NCBI RefSeq assembly: GCF_000765805.2
Contig: NZ_JRPD02000022.1
Location: forward strand, 1 to 35,827
Origin: Helicobacter muridarum
Lineage (GTDB): Bacteria > Campylobacterota > Campylobacteria > Campylobacterales > Helicobacteraceae
Direction of reading: 5' to 3'
Length of the DNA: 35,827 nucleotides
The position numbers and the translations under genes were made by a program. Shown here in pieces: positions 23,699-32,943 of this stretch (position 1 is its first letter; each line of letters opens with the position of its first letter). The notes under the pieces are model-generated. The model had not been told where the DNA came from and did no database searches. It saw nothing but the letters and a program-made list of their open reading frames with translations.

Positions 23699-25579
23699 AT
23701 GTTAGCACCTTTGATTTTGCTGCTGTTTTGTATTGGTTTTTGTTTTATTGGAGTTTATGGTAGCAATGTTCAAGTGCCAGATTCCAAGTTAAATTTCCAA
23801 TCCTCAATGTCTATAGATTCCAGCCAATTACAGCATTATTCTATTATTGATGACCTAAGAAAAGCGTTTAATGTATATTCAACTATGAACACAGATTTGG
23901 ATAGCTATTCTGCATATGCAAATTCCTTAATTCCATTTAGCAGTAGCTATTTGGATACTAGATTTTTTATTAATATTTTTGATGAGAATCAAAAAAAGCT
24001 AGATATTGCTAATATCCAACCTCAAGATAAGAAAAATATAATTAAGTCTTACTTAGATAACCTCAAAGCTAGCAAAATTGCTAATACTCCTTCGCTAAAA
24101 GTTATTCCTAGGGATATAGAGCCATATATGGATATAGCTATGCTTTCTCCTACTTGCAGGGCGAGGAAGTTTGATTTGGCTAAAGTAGAGACATTAGATT
24201 CTAAGGTTATTCTAGAGCAATTAGCAAAGGAGTGTAAATTCTCCATACAATACAGTCAAGATCTAAAAAAGATTAATAATACTAGTGTTATTTATGCTAA
24301 GCAGCAGTCCCTAGATTTTATTCTTAAGATGTTGCTTAGAGATGTATTTTATGAGATACAGCCTCATAGACTTATAGTCAAAGGTATTGATATGAGAATC
24401 TTTGAGCTAAATTATGTCTCTAGTATGAGAATGGCTCAAAGTAATACTGATGTCTTATTTTCACAAGAGCAAGGGGGGTATTATAGCGGCGGATACTCAA
24501 GCTATCCTAATAGTTATTTTGGAGGTTATGGTGGATATAGCCTAGGCGGCTATCTGCCTTCACAAAATCTTACTCAAAATCCATTATTTAATTATAGTGC
24601 TATAGAGGGCAATATTATTAAGCAACAATTGCGTAGCCAGATGAACAACAATGTTACGCAATTTGGCAAGAGCGGCACAAAGGTGTATTCACTTGATGAG
24701 TCTAATTTTTGGACAGATATAGAATCTAGGCTAAATGTGTTGCTTGATGTAAAGCTTGGTGATAAATTTACTATAGATAAGGCAGCAGGATTGGTGTCTG
24801 TTTGGACAAGCAGAGCGAAGATGGAGGAAGTATCGCTTTTACTTGCTAATATAGAATCTAAGATGAATTTGCAAGTGTCTTTAGACGTTGAGATTCTAAG
24901 CCTTACTCATTTTAGCTCTAGTAATGTGGGTATAGATTGGCAGGAGTTGTTTAGAATATTAAATCCAACCCAATCTGGATTCTCATTATTTGGAGGTGGA
25001 GGCACTATTTTCACTTTGCAAAATAGCACTACAAACTTAAATCACTTGCTAAATTTTTTGAAGACTTATGGTAGCCTAAGAAGTCTTAGCAATCCAAAAA
25101 TCATTGCTCTAAACAATCAACCCGCAATTATTAGTGTAGGTTCTGTTTTGCGCTATTCTCAAGACCTAGTTTATCAATCCAATAATGCCAACAACACTAT
25201 ACAAAATACTAGCACGCAATATCCTAGCGTATTTGCTGGAATCTTGCTTGATATTACCCCATCAATTAGCGGTGATTATGTGATTCTAAGAATCAATCCT
25301 TCAATAACTAAAACTAAAGATCCAAACTTAGAAAATGTTGCCCAAGCTCTTTCATCTCCACCAAATCTTAGCACTAATCAACTTTCTTCCATTGTGAGAC
25401 TTCGCACAGGTCAGAGAGTTGTTATAGGTGGTTTACTAAGCAATGTAAATCAGTCAACTACGAAATCTATTCCAAAGCTTGGTGAGGTAAAAGGTCTGAA
25501 AAATGTGTTTGGTAAGGAATCTAGATTGCAGAGAAATGAGGAGCTAATCATAATTATCACGCCCCAGATTGTAGATTAA
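23699..25579 (+). CDS. Secretin, MshL/type IV pilus or type II secretion type
   Basis: Outer-membrane secretin that would form a gated multimeric channel. N-terminal signal region at 1-21 without a lipobox. A Secretin-N/STN-like domain lies at about 155-235 (LEQLAKECKFSIQYSQDL, LDFILKMLLRD). A Gly/Tyr-rich loop is at 259-285. The secretin core runs from about 395 to 626, with NVGIDWQELF, SLRSLSNPKIIALNNQPAII, SVGSVLRYS, the VxGI and DITPSISGDYVIL segments, and the closing VVIGGLLS and EELIIIITPQIVD. A strong site, AGGAGGTG, precedes ATG 23699. No ATPase, pilin, prepilin peptidase or inner-membrane platform gene is in the window, so it is solitary here. In Campylobacter a related secretin (CtsD) serves DNA uptake; that role is possible but unproven here. 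Confidence 0.88.
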   Translation: MLAPLILLLFCIGFCFIGVYGSNVQVPDSKLNFQSSMSIDSSQLQHYSIIDDLRKAFNVYSTMNTDLDSYSAYANSLIPFSSSYLDTRFFINIFDENQKKLDIANIQPQDKKNIIKSYLDNLKASKIANTPSLKVIPRDIEPYMDIAMLSPTCRARKFDLAKVETLDSKVILEQLAKECKFSIQYSQDLKKINNTSVIYAKQQSLDFILKMLLRDVFYEIQPHRLIVKGIDMRIFELNYVSSMRMAQSNTDVLFSQEQGGYYSGGYSSYPNSYFGGYGGYSLGGYLPSQNLTQNPLFNYSAIEGNIIKQQLRSQMNNNVTQFGKSGTKVYSLDESNFWTDIESRLNVLLDVKLGDKFTIDKAAGLVSVWTSRAKMEEVSLLLANIESKMNLQVSLDVEILSLTHFSSSNVGIDWQELFRILNPTQSGFSLFGGGGTIFTLQNSTTNLNHLLNFLKTYGSLRSLSNPKIIALNNQPAIISVGSVLRYSQDLVYQSNNANNTIQNTSTQYPSVFAGILLDITPSISGDYVILRINPSITKTKDPNLENVAQALSSPPNLSTNQLSSIVRLRTGQRVVIGGLLSNVNQSTTKSIPKLGEVKGLKNVFGKESRLQRNEELIIIITPQIVD

Positions 25580-25598
25580 GAGTTGCAACAAATTCAAA

Positions 25599-25621
25599 AT
25601 TTAGACGTTATCTAAATCCAT
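25599..25621 (-). terminator. Possible terminator of the ribH-nusB-pyrF operon
   Basis: On the minus strand a perfect 7-bp stem ATTTAGA / TCTAAAT with a 5-base loop is followed only by TTTTG. It lies about 115 bases after the pyrF stop, in the convergent gap with the secretin gene. Weak. Confidence 0.3.
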
Positions 25622-25730
25622 ATACACAAACTCAAATAAATTTTTAGACTAGCATCTAATTGTTTGAACGCCTCTTTTATACAATTAAAATAAATGTATT
25701 TTGCCTTAATATATAGATTACTAGTAATAT

Positions 25731-26450
25731 TTATTGGTCTTTATATATCTTTTGTAAGATTGATTCCAATGTATAAATCCTGTTGTTTGCTCTGTATATT
25801 GGTCTACCAATTACAACAAAATCACTGCAAGCCATCTTTGCATCTTGCAATGTTGCTACTCGCTGTTGGTCATCGCTTGGATTTGTAGTAGATTCTAGGC
25901 GAATTCCAGGAGTAACTGTTAATAGAGATGGTGAGATATTTTTGATAATAGACACTTCATCAATAGCGCACACAAGTCCAGATAGACCACTTTTATGTGT
26001 TAATATCGCCAGATTTTTTACACATTCTTTAATCTCTATGCTATATACTTCGCGAAATCCATTCGAATCAAAACTAGTTAACACAGATACCGCCATTATT
26101 AGCATATTAGATTCTTTTTCTTGTAGGAGATTAGCGATTGCTTGCATTGCTTTAAATCCACAACTTGCGTGTATGGTTAACATATCAATATCTAATTTCT
26201 CGCATTCAACAATAGAATCTAGCATTGTGTTTGGAATATCATATAGTTTTAAGTCTAAAAAAATCCTATATGATTTATCTTGCAATGCATACAATAGCTC
26301 CCTACCATCTCTTATATAGCTCCTTAGCCCAATCTTTAGCCATATATCTTTTGTGGAAATATTAAGATTCTTGCATGCCGTTGTTATATCATCAACAAGA
26401 ATTATGTTATCTTCTTTGCTTGGCATGTCAAGTGCTACACAGAGCTTCAT
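25731..26450 (-). CDS. pyrF: Orotidine 5'-phosphate decarboxylase
   Basis: Last step of de novo UMP synthesis. The N-terminal MKLCVALDMPSKEDN, the catalytic LDLKLYDIPNTM (about 66-77, with the Asp-Lys-Asp set), DMLTIHASCGFKAM, the phosphate-loop region VTPGIRL and the final DFVVIGRPIYRANN are all typical. 239 residues is normal. Its ATG overlaps the nusB stop by four bases (ATGA), so it is coupled to nusB. Confidence 0.94.
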   Translation of the reverse strand: MKLCVALDMPSKEDNIILVDDITTACKNLNISTKDIWLKIGLRSYIRDGRELLYALQDKSYRIFLDLKLYDIPNTMLDSIVECEKLDIDMLTIHASCGFKAMQAIANLLQEKESNMLIMAVSVLTSFDSNGFREVYSIEIKECVKNLAILTHKSGLSGLVCAIDEVSIIKNISPSLLTVTPGIRLESTTNPSDDQQRVATLQDAKMACSDFVVIGRPIYRANNRIYTLESILQKIYKDQ

Positions 26451-27115
26451 TTAGAATCCTTATTGTTTGGCTTTATAAATGCGCTTTTAGAATCCTTTGA
26501 TTTAATAGGATTGTTCTTGCTACTTGTATTTCTCTTATCTTTTTTGAATTTTGATTCTTGTTTTGCTTGGCTATAAGGCTTATGATTTTTTTCTTGCTTA
26601 AATCTCATATGTTGCTTAGTGTTACTTTTATCTAATGATGTTGTTTCAGGTTTGCTAGATTCTATAGCTAAATTTATTGTCATTTGTCTTTCTTTTACAA
26701 GTTTAGCAATCTCATCTTTATGCGTTTTGGCAATACTATCAAGCACAGCATTAATTAGCCTACAGGCATCTTCAAGATTAAATATTTTAGCAATCTCAAT
26801 GGCTTCGTTAATTACAACAGCTTTTTGTGTATTGGTTTCTAGTAGCTCAAAAGCTCCAAGCTTTAGTATATTTTTCTCCACTATACCCAATCTCTGAATA
26901 TCCCATTCTTTTACAAATATATCTATGATATCTAGTATAGTTTGTTCATGTTTGCAAACTCCATATAGCAAAGAAAGGGCGAATTCTTGTTGCTTATTGC
27001 GTATTTTATTTTCATTAAAGAATATTTTAGCATCATCTATTGCATTCTCATTGCCCAATTCTTTTGCATAAAGCAACTGTATAACTGCAATCCTTGATTG
27101 TGTCCTAGTTGCCAT
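26447..27115 (-). CDS. nusB: Transcription antitermination factor NusB with long basic C-terminal tail
   Basis: Binds boxA RNA with NusE (S10) for rRNA antitermination. The N-terminal ~141 residues are an ordinary NusB domain: ATRTQSRIAVIQLLYAKEL, KNILKLGAFELL, KAVVINEAIEIAKIF, and ACRLINAVLDSIAK. After about residue 142 there are some 80 additional residues, rich in Lys, Ser, Asn and Gln, with no hydrophobic core (for example RFKQEKNHKPYSQAKQ). H. pylori NusB is about 138 residues. The tail is in frame and runs into the pyrF start, so it is not an artefact of a missed stop. Starts at 27115 with AAAGGG, 25 bases after ribH. Confidence 0.92.
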   Translation of the reverse strand: MATRTQSRIAVIQLLYAKELGNENAIDDAKIFFNENKIRNKQQEFALSLLYGVCKHEQTILDIIDIFVKEWDIQRLGIVEKNILKLGAFELLETNTQKAVVINEAIEIAKIFNLEDACRLINAVLDSIAKTHKDEIAKLVKERQMTINLAIESSKPETTSLDKSNTKQHMRFKQEKNHKPYSQAKQESKFKKDKRNTSSKNNPIKSKDSKSAFIKPNNKDSK

Positions 27116-27140
27116 ATTTTCCCTTTGATTTTGTCCTATA

Positions 27141-27608
27141 TTAGTCTAATTGACGATATATATTTATTAACTCAATTAAGCTAGACATAGATTCAAAGCC
27201 CTTATTACCTACCTTTATACCCGCTCTATCCAATGCTTGCTCTATGCTATCAGTTGTGAGAATCCCAAAGCTCACTGCACCGCCATATTTTAATGTTACA
27301 TTTGCTACACCCTTTGTAGATTCTGCTGCAACATAGTCAAAATGCGGTGTGCCACCTCGAATAATCGCTCCAAGCACGCATACTCCATCATAATCTCCGC
27401 TCGATAGGACTTTTTCCAACGTAAACGGGATCTCGAATGCACCAGGGACTTTGATTAGTGTTAGTTTTTGTATATCACCACCATGCCTAACATAACAATC
27501 CTTTGCCCCTTCAATTAATCTGTCTGTTATCATGCTATTAAAGCGAGAGCAAATAATAGCTATCCTCTCATGCCCTAGTAGGGACATACTGCCTTCGATA
27601 ATCTTCAT
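27141..27608 (-). CDS. ribH: 6,7-dimethyl-8-ribityllumazine synthase
   Basis: Penultimate step of riboflavin synthesis; usually forms a 60-subunit icosahedral shell. N-terminal IAIICSRFNSMITDRLIEGA, then KVPGAFEIPFTLEKVL, GAIIRGGTPHFDYVAAESTK (with the catalytic His) and the C-terminal SFGILTTDSIEQALDRAG are all family blocks. 155 residues is normal. ATG 27608 has AAGGTAG upstream. First gene of ribH-nusB-pyrF; in H. pylori nusB and ribH are also neighbours. Confidence 0.95.
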   Translation of the reverse strand: MKIIEGSMSLLGHERIAIICSRFNSMITDRLIEGAKDCYVRHGGDIQKLTLIKVPGAFEIPFTLEKVLSSGDYDGVCVLGAIIRGGTPHFDYVAAESTKGVANVTLKYGGAVSFGILTTDSIEQALDRAGIKVGNKGFESMSSLIELINIYRQLD

Positions 27609-27829
27609 AAATCTACCTTATGAGTGTATTTAGTTTTAAAATAGCCAAACTAGTTTGCTAAGTGCTATTTCTGTAAATTATTTGTCAATATTCTAACATG
27701 AATCTAAACAAAATCCAACGAAAGCCAAGCCAATAACTTTTATGACTTAGAGATTTTTATCCTATTTGGTATGCTTGACTATGCCTATGTCTAGCCAATG
27801 TTTTAAGAAATCTAATATGAATTTTAGTT

Positions 27830-27835
27830 TATAAT
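27830..27835 (+). promoter_or_regulatory. Candidate -10 box for pyrG
   Basis: TATAAT in TTAGTTTATAATTTGG, 30 bases before the pyrG ATG. Confidence 0.5.
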
Positions 27836-27865
27836 TTGGTTTGAAAAAATATAAGGTTGCTATTT

Positions 27866-29479
27866 ATGGCGGAGACAAAATACATTTTTGTAACAGGCGG
27901 CGTTCTAAGCTCGCTAGGAAAGGGAATCTCTTGCTCATCAATTGGAACACTTTTGCAACATTCTGGATTTAATGTTTCTATTTTGAAGATTGATCCATAT
28001 ATCAATGTAGATCCAGGAACCATGAGTCCTTTGGAGCATGGCGAGGTGTTTGTAACGGCAGATGGAGCAGAGACAGACCTAGATATTGGGCATTATGAGA
28101 GATTCTTAAATATGAATCTATCTCGAAATAATAATTTTACTACAGGGCAAATATATTTATCTGTGATAGAAAAGGAGCGCAAGGGCGACTATCTGGGCAA
28201 AACTATACAAATAGTTCCACATGTAACCAACGAAATTAAGCAACGTATCATGAATGTTGGACAAGATTCGGAATTTTTGATTGTAGAGCTTGGTGGCACT
28301 GTTGGTGATATTGAAGGCATGCCATATTTAGAGGCTATGCGTCAACTTAAGCATGAGTTAGGAGCGAATAATGTCCTTAGTATACATGTAACACTTGTTC
28401 CATATATACGCGTGGCAGATGAGTTAAAAACAAAGCCCACACAGCATAGTGTGCAAGAATTGCGTAGAATAGGCATTACTCCGCAAATTATCATTGCAAG
28501 ATCAGAGCTACCATTATCAAAGGATACAAAAGAAAAAATAGCTCTAGCTTGTGATATTAATTCTAATAGCGTGATTAGCGCAGAAGATGCAAGCACAATA
28601 TATAAATGCCCAATTAACTTTATTAATCAAGGAATCTTAGAACCAATCTCAAATGGATTGCATTTAGGCAATTTGCAACCTGATATGAGTGATTGGGATA
28701 TGTTAGTAAAAAAGATTCTATCTCCTACTAAAAATGTGCAGATAGGCTTTGTTGGAAAGTATATTTCTCTAAAAGAATCTTATAAATCATTATTAGAAGC
28801 GTTTGTGCATGCTGGTGCTAATTTGGATACAAAGGTCGAAGTGATTTTTATTGATTCTGAGCATATTGAGGATTCTAAGCTTGCTAATGTGCAAGGCATA
28901 TTGGTGCCCGGTGGATTTGGCGAGAGGGGCATAGAAGGCAAGATTGCAGCTATTAGATATGCTAGGGAAAATAATTTACCGTTTCTTGGAATCTGTCTTG
29001 GCATGCAGCTAGCCATGATTGAGTTTGCTCGTAATGTGTTGGAGCTAGATGATTGCAATTCTACGGAGTTTAATAAGCATTGCAAGAATCCAATCATATA
29101 CATGATAGAAGATTTTATTGATATAGAAGGCAATAAGCAGGTTCGCACACATACTTCGCCACTTGGCGGGACTATGCGATTGGGAGAATATGAATGTCAT
29201 ATTAAGGTAGGCTCTAGGCTTGCTAAGGCATATAATGATGAGAAAGTTATAAAAGAGAGGCATAGGCATCGCTATGAGGCGAATCCCAAGTATAGAGAAG
29301 CTTTTGAGAAAAAAGGCTTGGTTGTAAGTGGTGAGTGCAATGGGCTTATTGAGGCAGTAGAGCTAAATTTCCATCCTTTTTTTGTTGGAGTTCAGTTTCA
29401 TCCTGAATTTACCTCGCGACTGCAAAATCCAAATCGGGTGATAGTTGAGTTTGTTAAACAAGCCCAAGGGTATAAATAA
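27866..29479 (+). CDS. pyrG: CTP synthase
   Basis: Converts UTP to CTP using glutamine. The N-terminal synthetase domain begins [20 protein letters not shown] and includes [34 protein letters not shown] and the [19 protein letters not shown] block. The C-terminal glutamine amidotransferase has [10 protein letters not shown], the nucleophile in [11 protein letters not shown], and the His-Glu pair in [15 protein letters not shown] is also present. I begin at ATG 27866 with AAGG nine bases upstream; an in-frame TTG at 27857 is possible but adds only three residues. Its stop overlaps the recJ ATG by one base (TAATG). Confidence 0.97.
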   Translation: MAETKYIFVTGGVLSSLGKGISCSSIGTLLQHSGFNVSILKIDPYINVDPGTMSPLEHGEVFVTADGAETDLDIGHYERFLNMNLSRNNNFTTGQIYLSVIEKERKGDYLGKTIQIVPHVTNEIKQRIMNVGQDSEFLIVELGGTVGDIEGMPYLEAMRQLKHELGANNVLSIHVTLVPYIRVADELKTKPTQHSVQELRRIGITPQIIIARSELPLSKDTKEKIALACDINSNSVISAEDASTIYKCPINFINQGILEPISNGLHLGNLQPDMSDWDMLVKKILSPTKNVQIGFVGKYISLKESYKSLLEAFVHAGANLDTKVEVIFIDSEHIEDSKLANVQGILVPGGFGERGIEGKIAAIRYARENNLPFLGICLGMQLAMIEFARNVLELDDCNSTEFNKHCKNPIIYMIEDFIDIEGNKQVRTHTSPLGGTMRLGEYECHIKVGSRLAKAYNDEKVIKERHRHRYEANPKYREAFEKKGLVVSGECNGLIEAVELNFHPFFVGVQFHPEFTSRLQNPNRVIVEFVKQAQGYK

Positions 29480-31479
29480 TGTTGCCAGATACAGAACTAC
29501 AAAATCAAAGTAAACTCGCTAAATATACCAATAATAGTATTGATAGTAAAAATCCCCCTAATGATTACACTGCTATAAACAAAAGAGTGAAATTAAATAA
29601 GAACCATAAATCAAATAAAAAATCCAAGTCAGGCGATAAGCATTTTTTGCACTCTTTATATAACAATCCAGAAGCCATTCAGCTAAAAAAGACATTACGA
29701 CAGTTCAGCCAATCAGATGAGATAAAGATTCTACTTGATGAACGTTTTAAAGATTATCCTTTTGTGCGAAAGCTTAGCAAGATTCCACATCCTAGTTCCC
29801 TGCTTAATAATATGGACGCGGCTAGACTTGCATGTGAAGTTATAGCCAATAATAAAAAAATTGTTATTGTGGGTGATTATGATGCAGATGGGATTTGTGC
29901 GACCTGCACTATGCTAGATTTCTTTGATGCTATGGGATATAAAAATATTAGCTTTGCGATACCAAATCGATTCAAACATGGTTATGGGTTTTCTCGTGCG
30001 TTGTTTGAAGAAATTGTAACAAAGCATGAAGATGTTGCATTAATCATCACTGTGGATAATGGTGTAAGTAGCTTTGAGGCTGCAAAGCTTTGCAAGATGT
30101 CAAATATCAAGCTAATCATTACAGATCATCATACATTAGAGGTTGATAATGATGGCAATATTCGAGTGCCTGATTCTGATTTTATGATTAATCCCCAGCA
30201 AGAGGCTTGCACGTTTCAATATAAGGATATTTGTGGCGCGCTTGTTGCGTGGTATTTTTGCTATGCGATTAAGATTCTTATTCAAGGTGATGTGTTGGCA
30301 TCATTTAATTCTCAAAACCCTCTTATTAAGTTCTATGAAAAAAATCTATGCAATACTAGCATGAAAACATTGCTATTATTTGTAAGTATTGCTATTATCT
30401 CTGATGTTATGCCGCTTGATGCGATTAATTACACTATTTGTGATTATGGACTTTCTCACTTAAAAGATAATAAAAGCTCAGCCTTTCTTGTGGTTGTTGA
30501 ATATTTTAAGTGCCTAATAGATTCCCAGATGCTTGGATTTAAGTTTATTCCTTTGCTTAATGCTGCAGGAAGGATTGATGATGGCACTATTGCCCTTGAC
30601 TTCTTGAGATCTCAAAGTATTGCTGAAGCTAAGTCTAACTTTAATAAGCTAAAAGAGCTCAATAATTATAGAAAAGAATTGCAAGAGCAAGTAGCAAGAA
30701 AAGCTTTTAAATCACTTCGAAATAACGTGCACAATTCTAATATTTGCTTTGCTGTTGGACATGATTGGCATGAAGGTGTGCTTGGTATTGTTGCTGGGAA
30801 GATGGCTGATGAGTTTGGTAAGCCTAGCTTTGTATTAACTAATATCAATGGTGTTTGTAAGGGCAGTGGCAGGAGTGATGGAGATGTGGATTTGATTGCT
30901 AGTATGCATAAGGTTGGGCATTTATTTAGTCGTTATGGCGGTCATGTTGGAGCGGTAGGTTTGGAGATTAGTGAAGAGCATATTGATGAATTTTTGCGAC
31001 TTTTTCGCCCTGTGTATCTTAAGAGGCAGAGCAAATATGATTTGTTAGGCATTCTGCCGCTAAATCTTGTGAATCGCCAAACCCTCCTACATATAGAATC
31101 CCATGAGCCTTATGGTAATGGTAATAGCATACCAAAATTCTTTTTTGAGCTAGAGATTTTGCGATTTAAAAGAACAAACCATGGATTTTTGGAGTTTTAT
31201 CTAATAGATTCTAATTCTGATACTCCTATTAAGGCAATGTTCTTTAATACAAAATATATGCAAGCAGAGTTTGTATTAGGAGATATTCTGCAATTTAGCG
31301 CGACACTCTCAATTAATTCCCAATATTTTAATAGGCGGTATGGATTTCAACAAGCCTACTCCATTAGTCAGGTTATGCATATATTTTGTAGTGAAGATGA
31401 GCATTTGCATAGTCGGAACAAGGAGGAGATAATGCTAATTATAGACAAGATACATGGGATTTGTAAAAAAACTATATAA
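29479..31479 (+). CDS. recJ: Single-stranded-DNA-specific exonuclease RecJ with N-terminal extension
   Basis: 5'-3' single-strand exonuclease for recombination and repair. DHH-family motifs are VGDYDADGICA (133-138), LIITVDNGVSS, LIITDHHTLE, the later LLNAAGRIDDG, and the DHHA1 region KGSGRSDGDVDLIASM with SRYGGHVGAVGLEIS. At 666 residues it is clearly longer than the ~520 I expect for H. pylori RecJ. The first ~55 residues are a hydrophilic Asn/Lys-rich extension (for example KNHKSNKKSKSGDKH). The conserved region begins near residue 65. It overlaps pyrG by one base and the next gene by 26. Confidence 0.93.
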   Translation: MLPDTELQNQSKLAKYTNNSIDSKNPPNDYTAINKRVKLNKNHKSNKKSKSGDKHFLHSLYNNPEAIQLKKTLRQFSQSDEIKILLDERFKDYPFVRKLSKIPHPSSLLNNMDAARLACEVIANNKKIVIVGDYDADGICATCTMLDFFDAMGYKNISFAIPNRFKHGYGFSRALFEEIVTKHEDVALIITVDNGVSSFEAAKLCKMSNIKLIITDHHTLEVDNDGNIRVPDSDFMINPQQEACTFQYKDICGALVAWYFCYAIKILIQGDVLASFNSQNPLIKFYEKNLCNTSMKTLLLFVSIAIISDVMPLDAINYTICDYGLSHLKDNKSSAFLVVVEYFKCLIDSQMLGFKFIPLLNAAGRIDDGTIALDFLRSQSIAEAKSNFNKLKELNNYRKELQEQVARKAFKSLRNNVHNSNICFAVGHDWHEGVLGIVAGKMADEFGKPSFVLTNINGVCKGSGRSDGDVDLIASMHKVGHLFSRYGGHVGAVGLEISEEHIDEFLRLFRPVYLKRQSKYDLLGILPLNLVNRQTLLHIESHEPYGNGNSIPKFFFELEILRFKRTNHGFLEFYLIDSNSDTPIKAMFFNTKYMQAEFVLGDILQFSATLSINSQYFNRRYGFQQAYSISQVMHIFCSEDEHLHSRNKEEIMLIIDKIHGICKKTI

Positions 31480-32878
31480 CATAAATAGCCCTATCAAAGC
31501 TACTAAGTTCTTATTGCAACTAGGTTATTCTAAGTCGCAAACACAACGTATTATTGATAAGGGCAGGCTAAAACAATATGGAAAAGTCTTACAAAAATCT
31601 AGCCTAATTTCTAGGGGAGAAGTTGAGGTTATAGAGTTTGTCGGTATGGATTTAGGTCTTTGTGCTAGAGTTGTGTCTAATAATAGCAATGCTGCTCAAG
31701 ATACAAATTTAAGCAACAAGTCCACTAATATAGATATGTATTCTCCGTCATTTTGCATATTCAATAAACCAGCAAAGATATTAACCCACCCAAAGAATAA
31801 TGATATAAATAGTAAAGAGCCAAGCCTATTAGATCAATTACGATATAGCTATGGACAAGATTGCAACCCATGTCATAGATTGGATTATGAGACAAGCGGA
31901 CTTGTCCTTTGTGCGCTTGATAAATCAAGTGAGATAAGATTAAAGAATCTATTCTTAGAACGCGATATTACTAAAGAATATCTAGCTATTGTGCGTGGTA
32001 GATTAGAAAAGACAATTTTAATACAATCTAATATTATCTTTCCTAAGAAGTTTGGTAACCTCTGTATTAAGGGTGAAGTAGATAATCTAAATATGCGTTA
32101 TTTGGATAAATTGCAGGCAGATGATATATTGTATTCTTTGCGAGATCATCATAAAGCAAACTTTATGCAAGAAGATTTTACTTGGCTAGAATCAACTTAT
32201 AATAATTCAAAAGCCCTAAATGCAGATTGTCTAATGGATTTTAAATCATTGTATTCCTCCTCTATGACTAGTAATCATGCTATTAGTCTATTTATGCCTA
32301 TTAGATTATTTGATTATCCTTTGCACTGCTTTTTAGAATCTTGTTTTGGTAGGAAGGTATTTAGTGATAATATATTTAATTCAGATGTTTCAAGATTATC
32401 CAAACAAATAGAATCTAGGAAGTTTAATCAACAACTAGAATCATATATTCGATTTAGAGATGAGGCATTTAACAACCGCAATAAAGAATCTAATTTTTCT
32501 TTGGTTCGTATAGTGGCACTTACAGGCAGGACACATCAGTTGCGCATTCATGCTAATGCAATTCATCATAATATTATTGGGGATGTATTGTATGGGGTAT
32601 CTAGTCATATTGCTAGCTTCTTTTTGGATTCCAAACTAGGTAGGAATACTTATAATATTGATGAATCTATTTATGATATACAACATAATAATGATTCAAT
32701 GCCTCATGACAACGATATATTTCATAGGTTTTTATATTATTGCTCTAATTTGCCATTCTATTATCAGCAAATTCTAAATGATATGAGGGCATATTATACA
32801 GGTAGTACTAGATTATTGCTGCATGCGCACGCTCTTAACTTTCTTGGCAAAAGATTTACTACAAGTGATATTGGTTAA
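31454..32878 (+). CDS. RluA-family pseudouridine synthase with S4 domain and large insertions
   Basis: Isomerises uridine to pseudouridine in rRNA or tRNA. An S4 RNA-binding domain lies at about 14-62 (FLLQLGYSKSQTQRIIDKGR). The catalytic motif HRLDYETSGL is at 141-150, with the nucleophile Asp144. FLERDITKEYLAIVRGRL and TGRTHQLRIHANAI (357-370) follow. Normally the HRLD and TGRTHQ motifs are some 80-100 residues apart; here they are 216 apart, so about 120-140 residues are inserted (about 200-345). A second insertion (about 385-445) precedes RLLLHAHALNF. It starts inside recJ. Which RNA it modifies cannot be told. Confidence 0.85.
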   Translation: MGFVKKLYNINSPIKATKFLLQLGYSKSQTQRIIDKGRLKQYGKVLQKSSLISRGEVEVIEFVGMDLGLCARVVSNNSNAAQDTNLSNKSTNIDMYSPSFCIFNKPAKILTHPKNNDINSKEPSLLDQLRYSYGQDCNPCHRLDYETSGLVLCALDKSSEIRLKNLFLERDITKEYLAIVRGRLEKTILIQSNIIFPKKFGNLCIKGEVDNLNMRYLDKLQADDILYSLRDHHKANFMQEDFTWLESTYNNSKALNADCLMDFKSLYSSSMTSNHAISLFMPIRLFDYPLHCFLESCFGRKVFSDNIFNSDVSRLSKQIESRKFNQQLESYIRFRDEAFNNRNKESNFSLVRIVALTGRTHQLRIHANAIHHNIIGDVLYGVSSHIASFFLDSKLGRNTYNIDESIYDIQHNNDSMPHDNDIFHRFLYYCSNLPFYYQQILNDMRAYYTGSTRLLLHAHALNFLGKRFTTSDIG

Positions 32879-32943
32879 CTTGTTAAATTAGCTATACATG
32901 CACAAAGCTATAAATAGGCAACATTTGGCTTATAGTGAACCCA

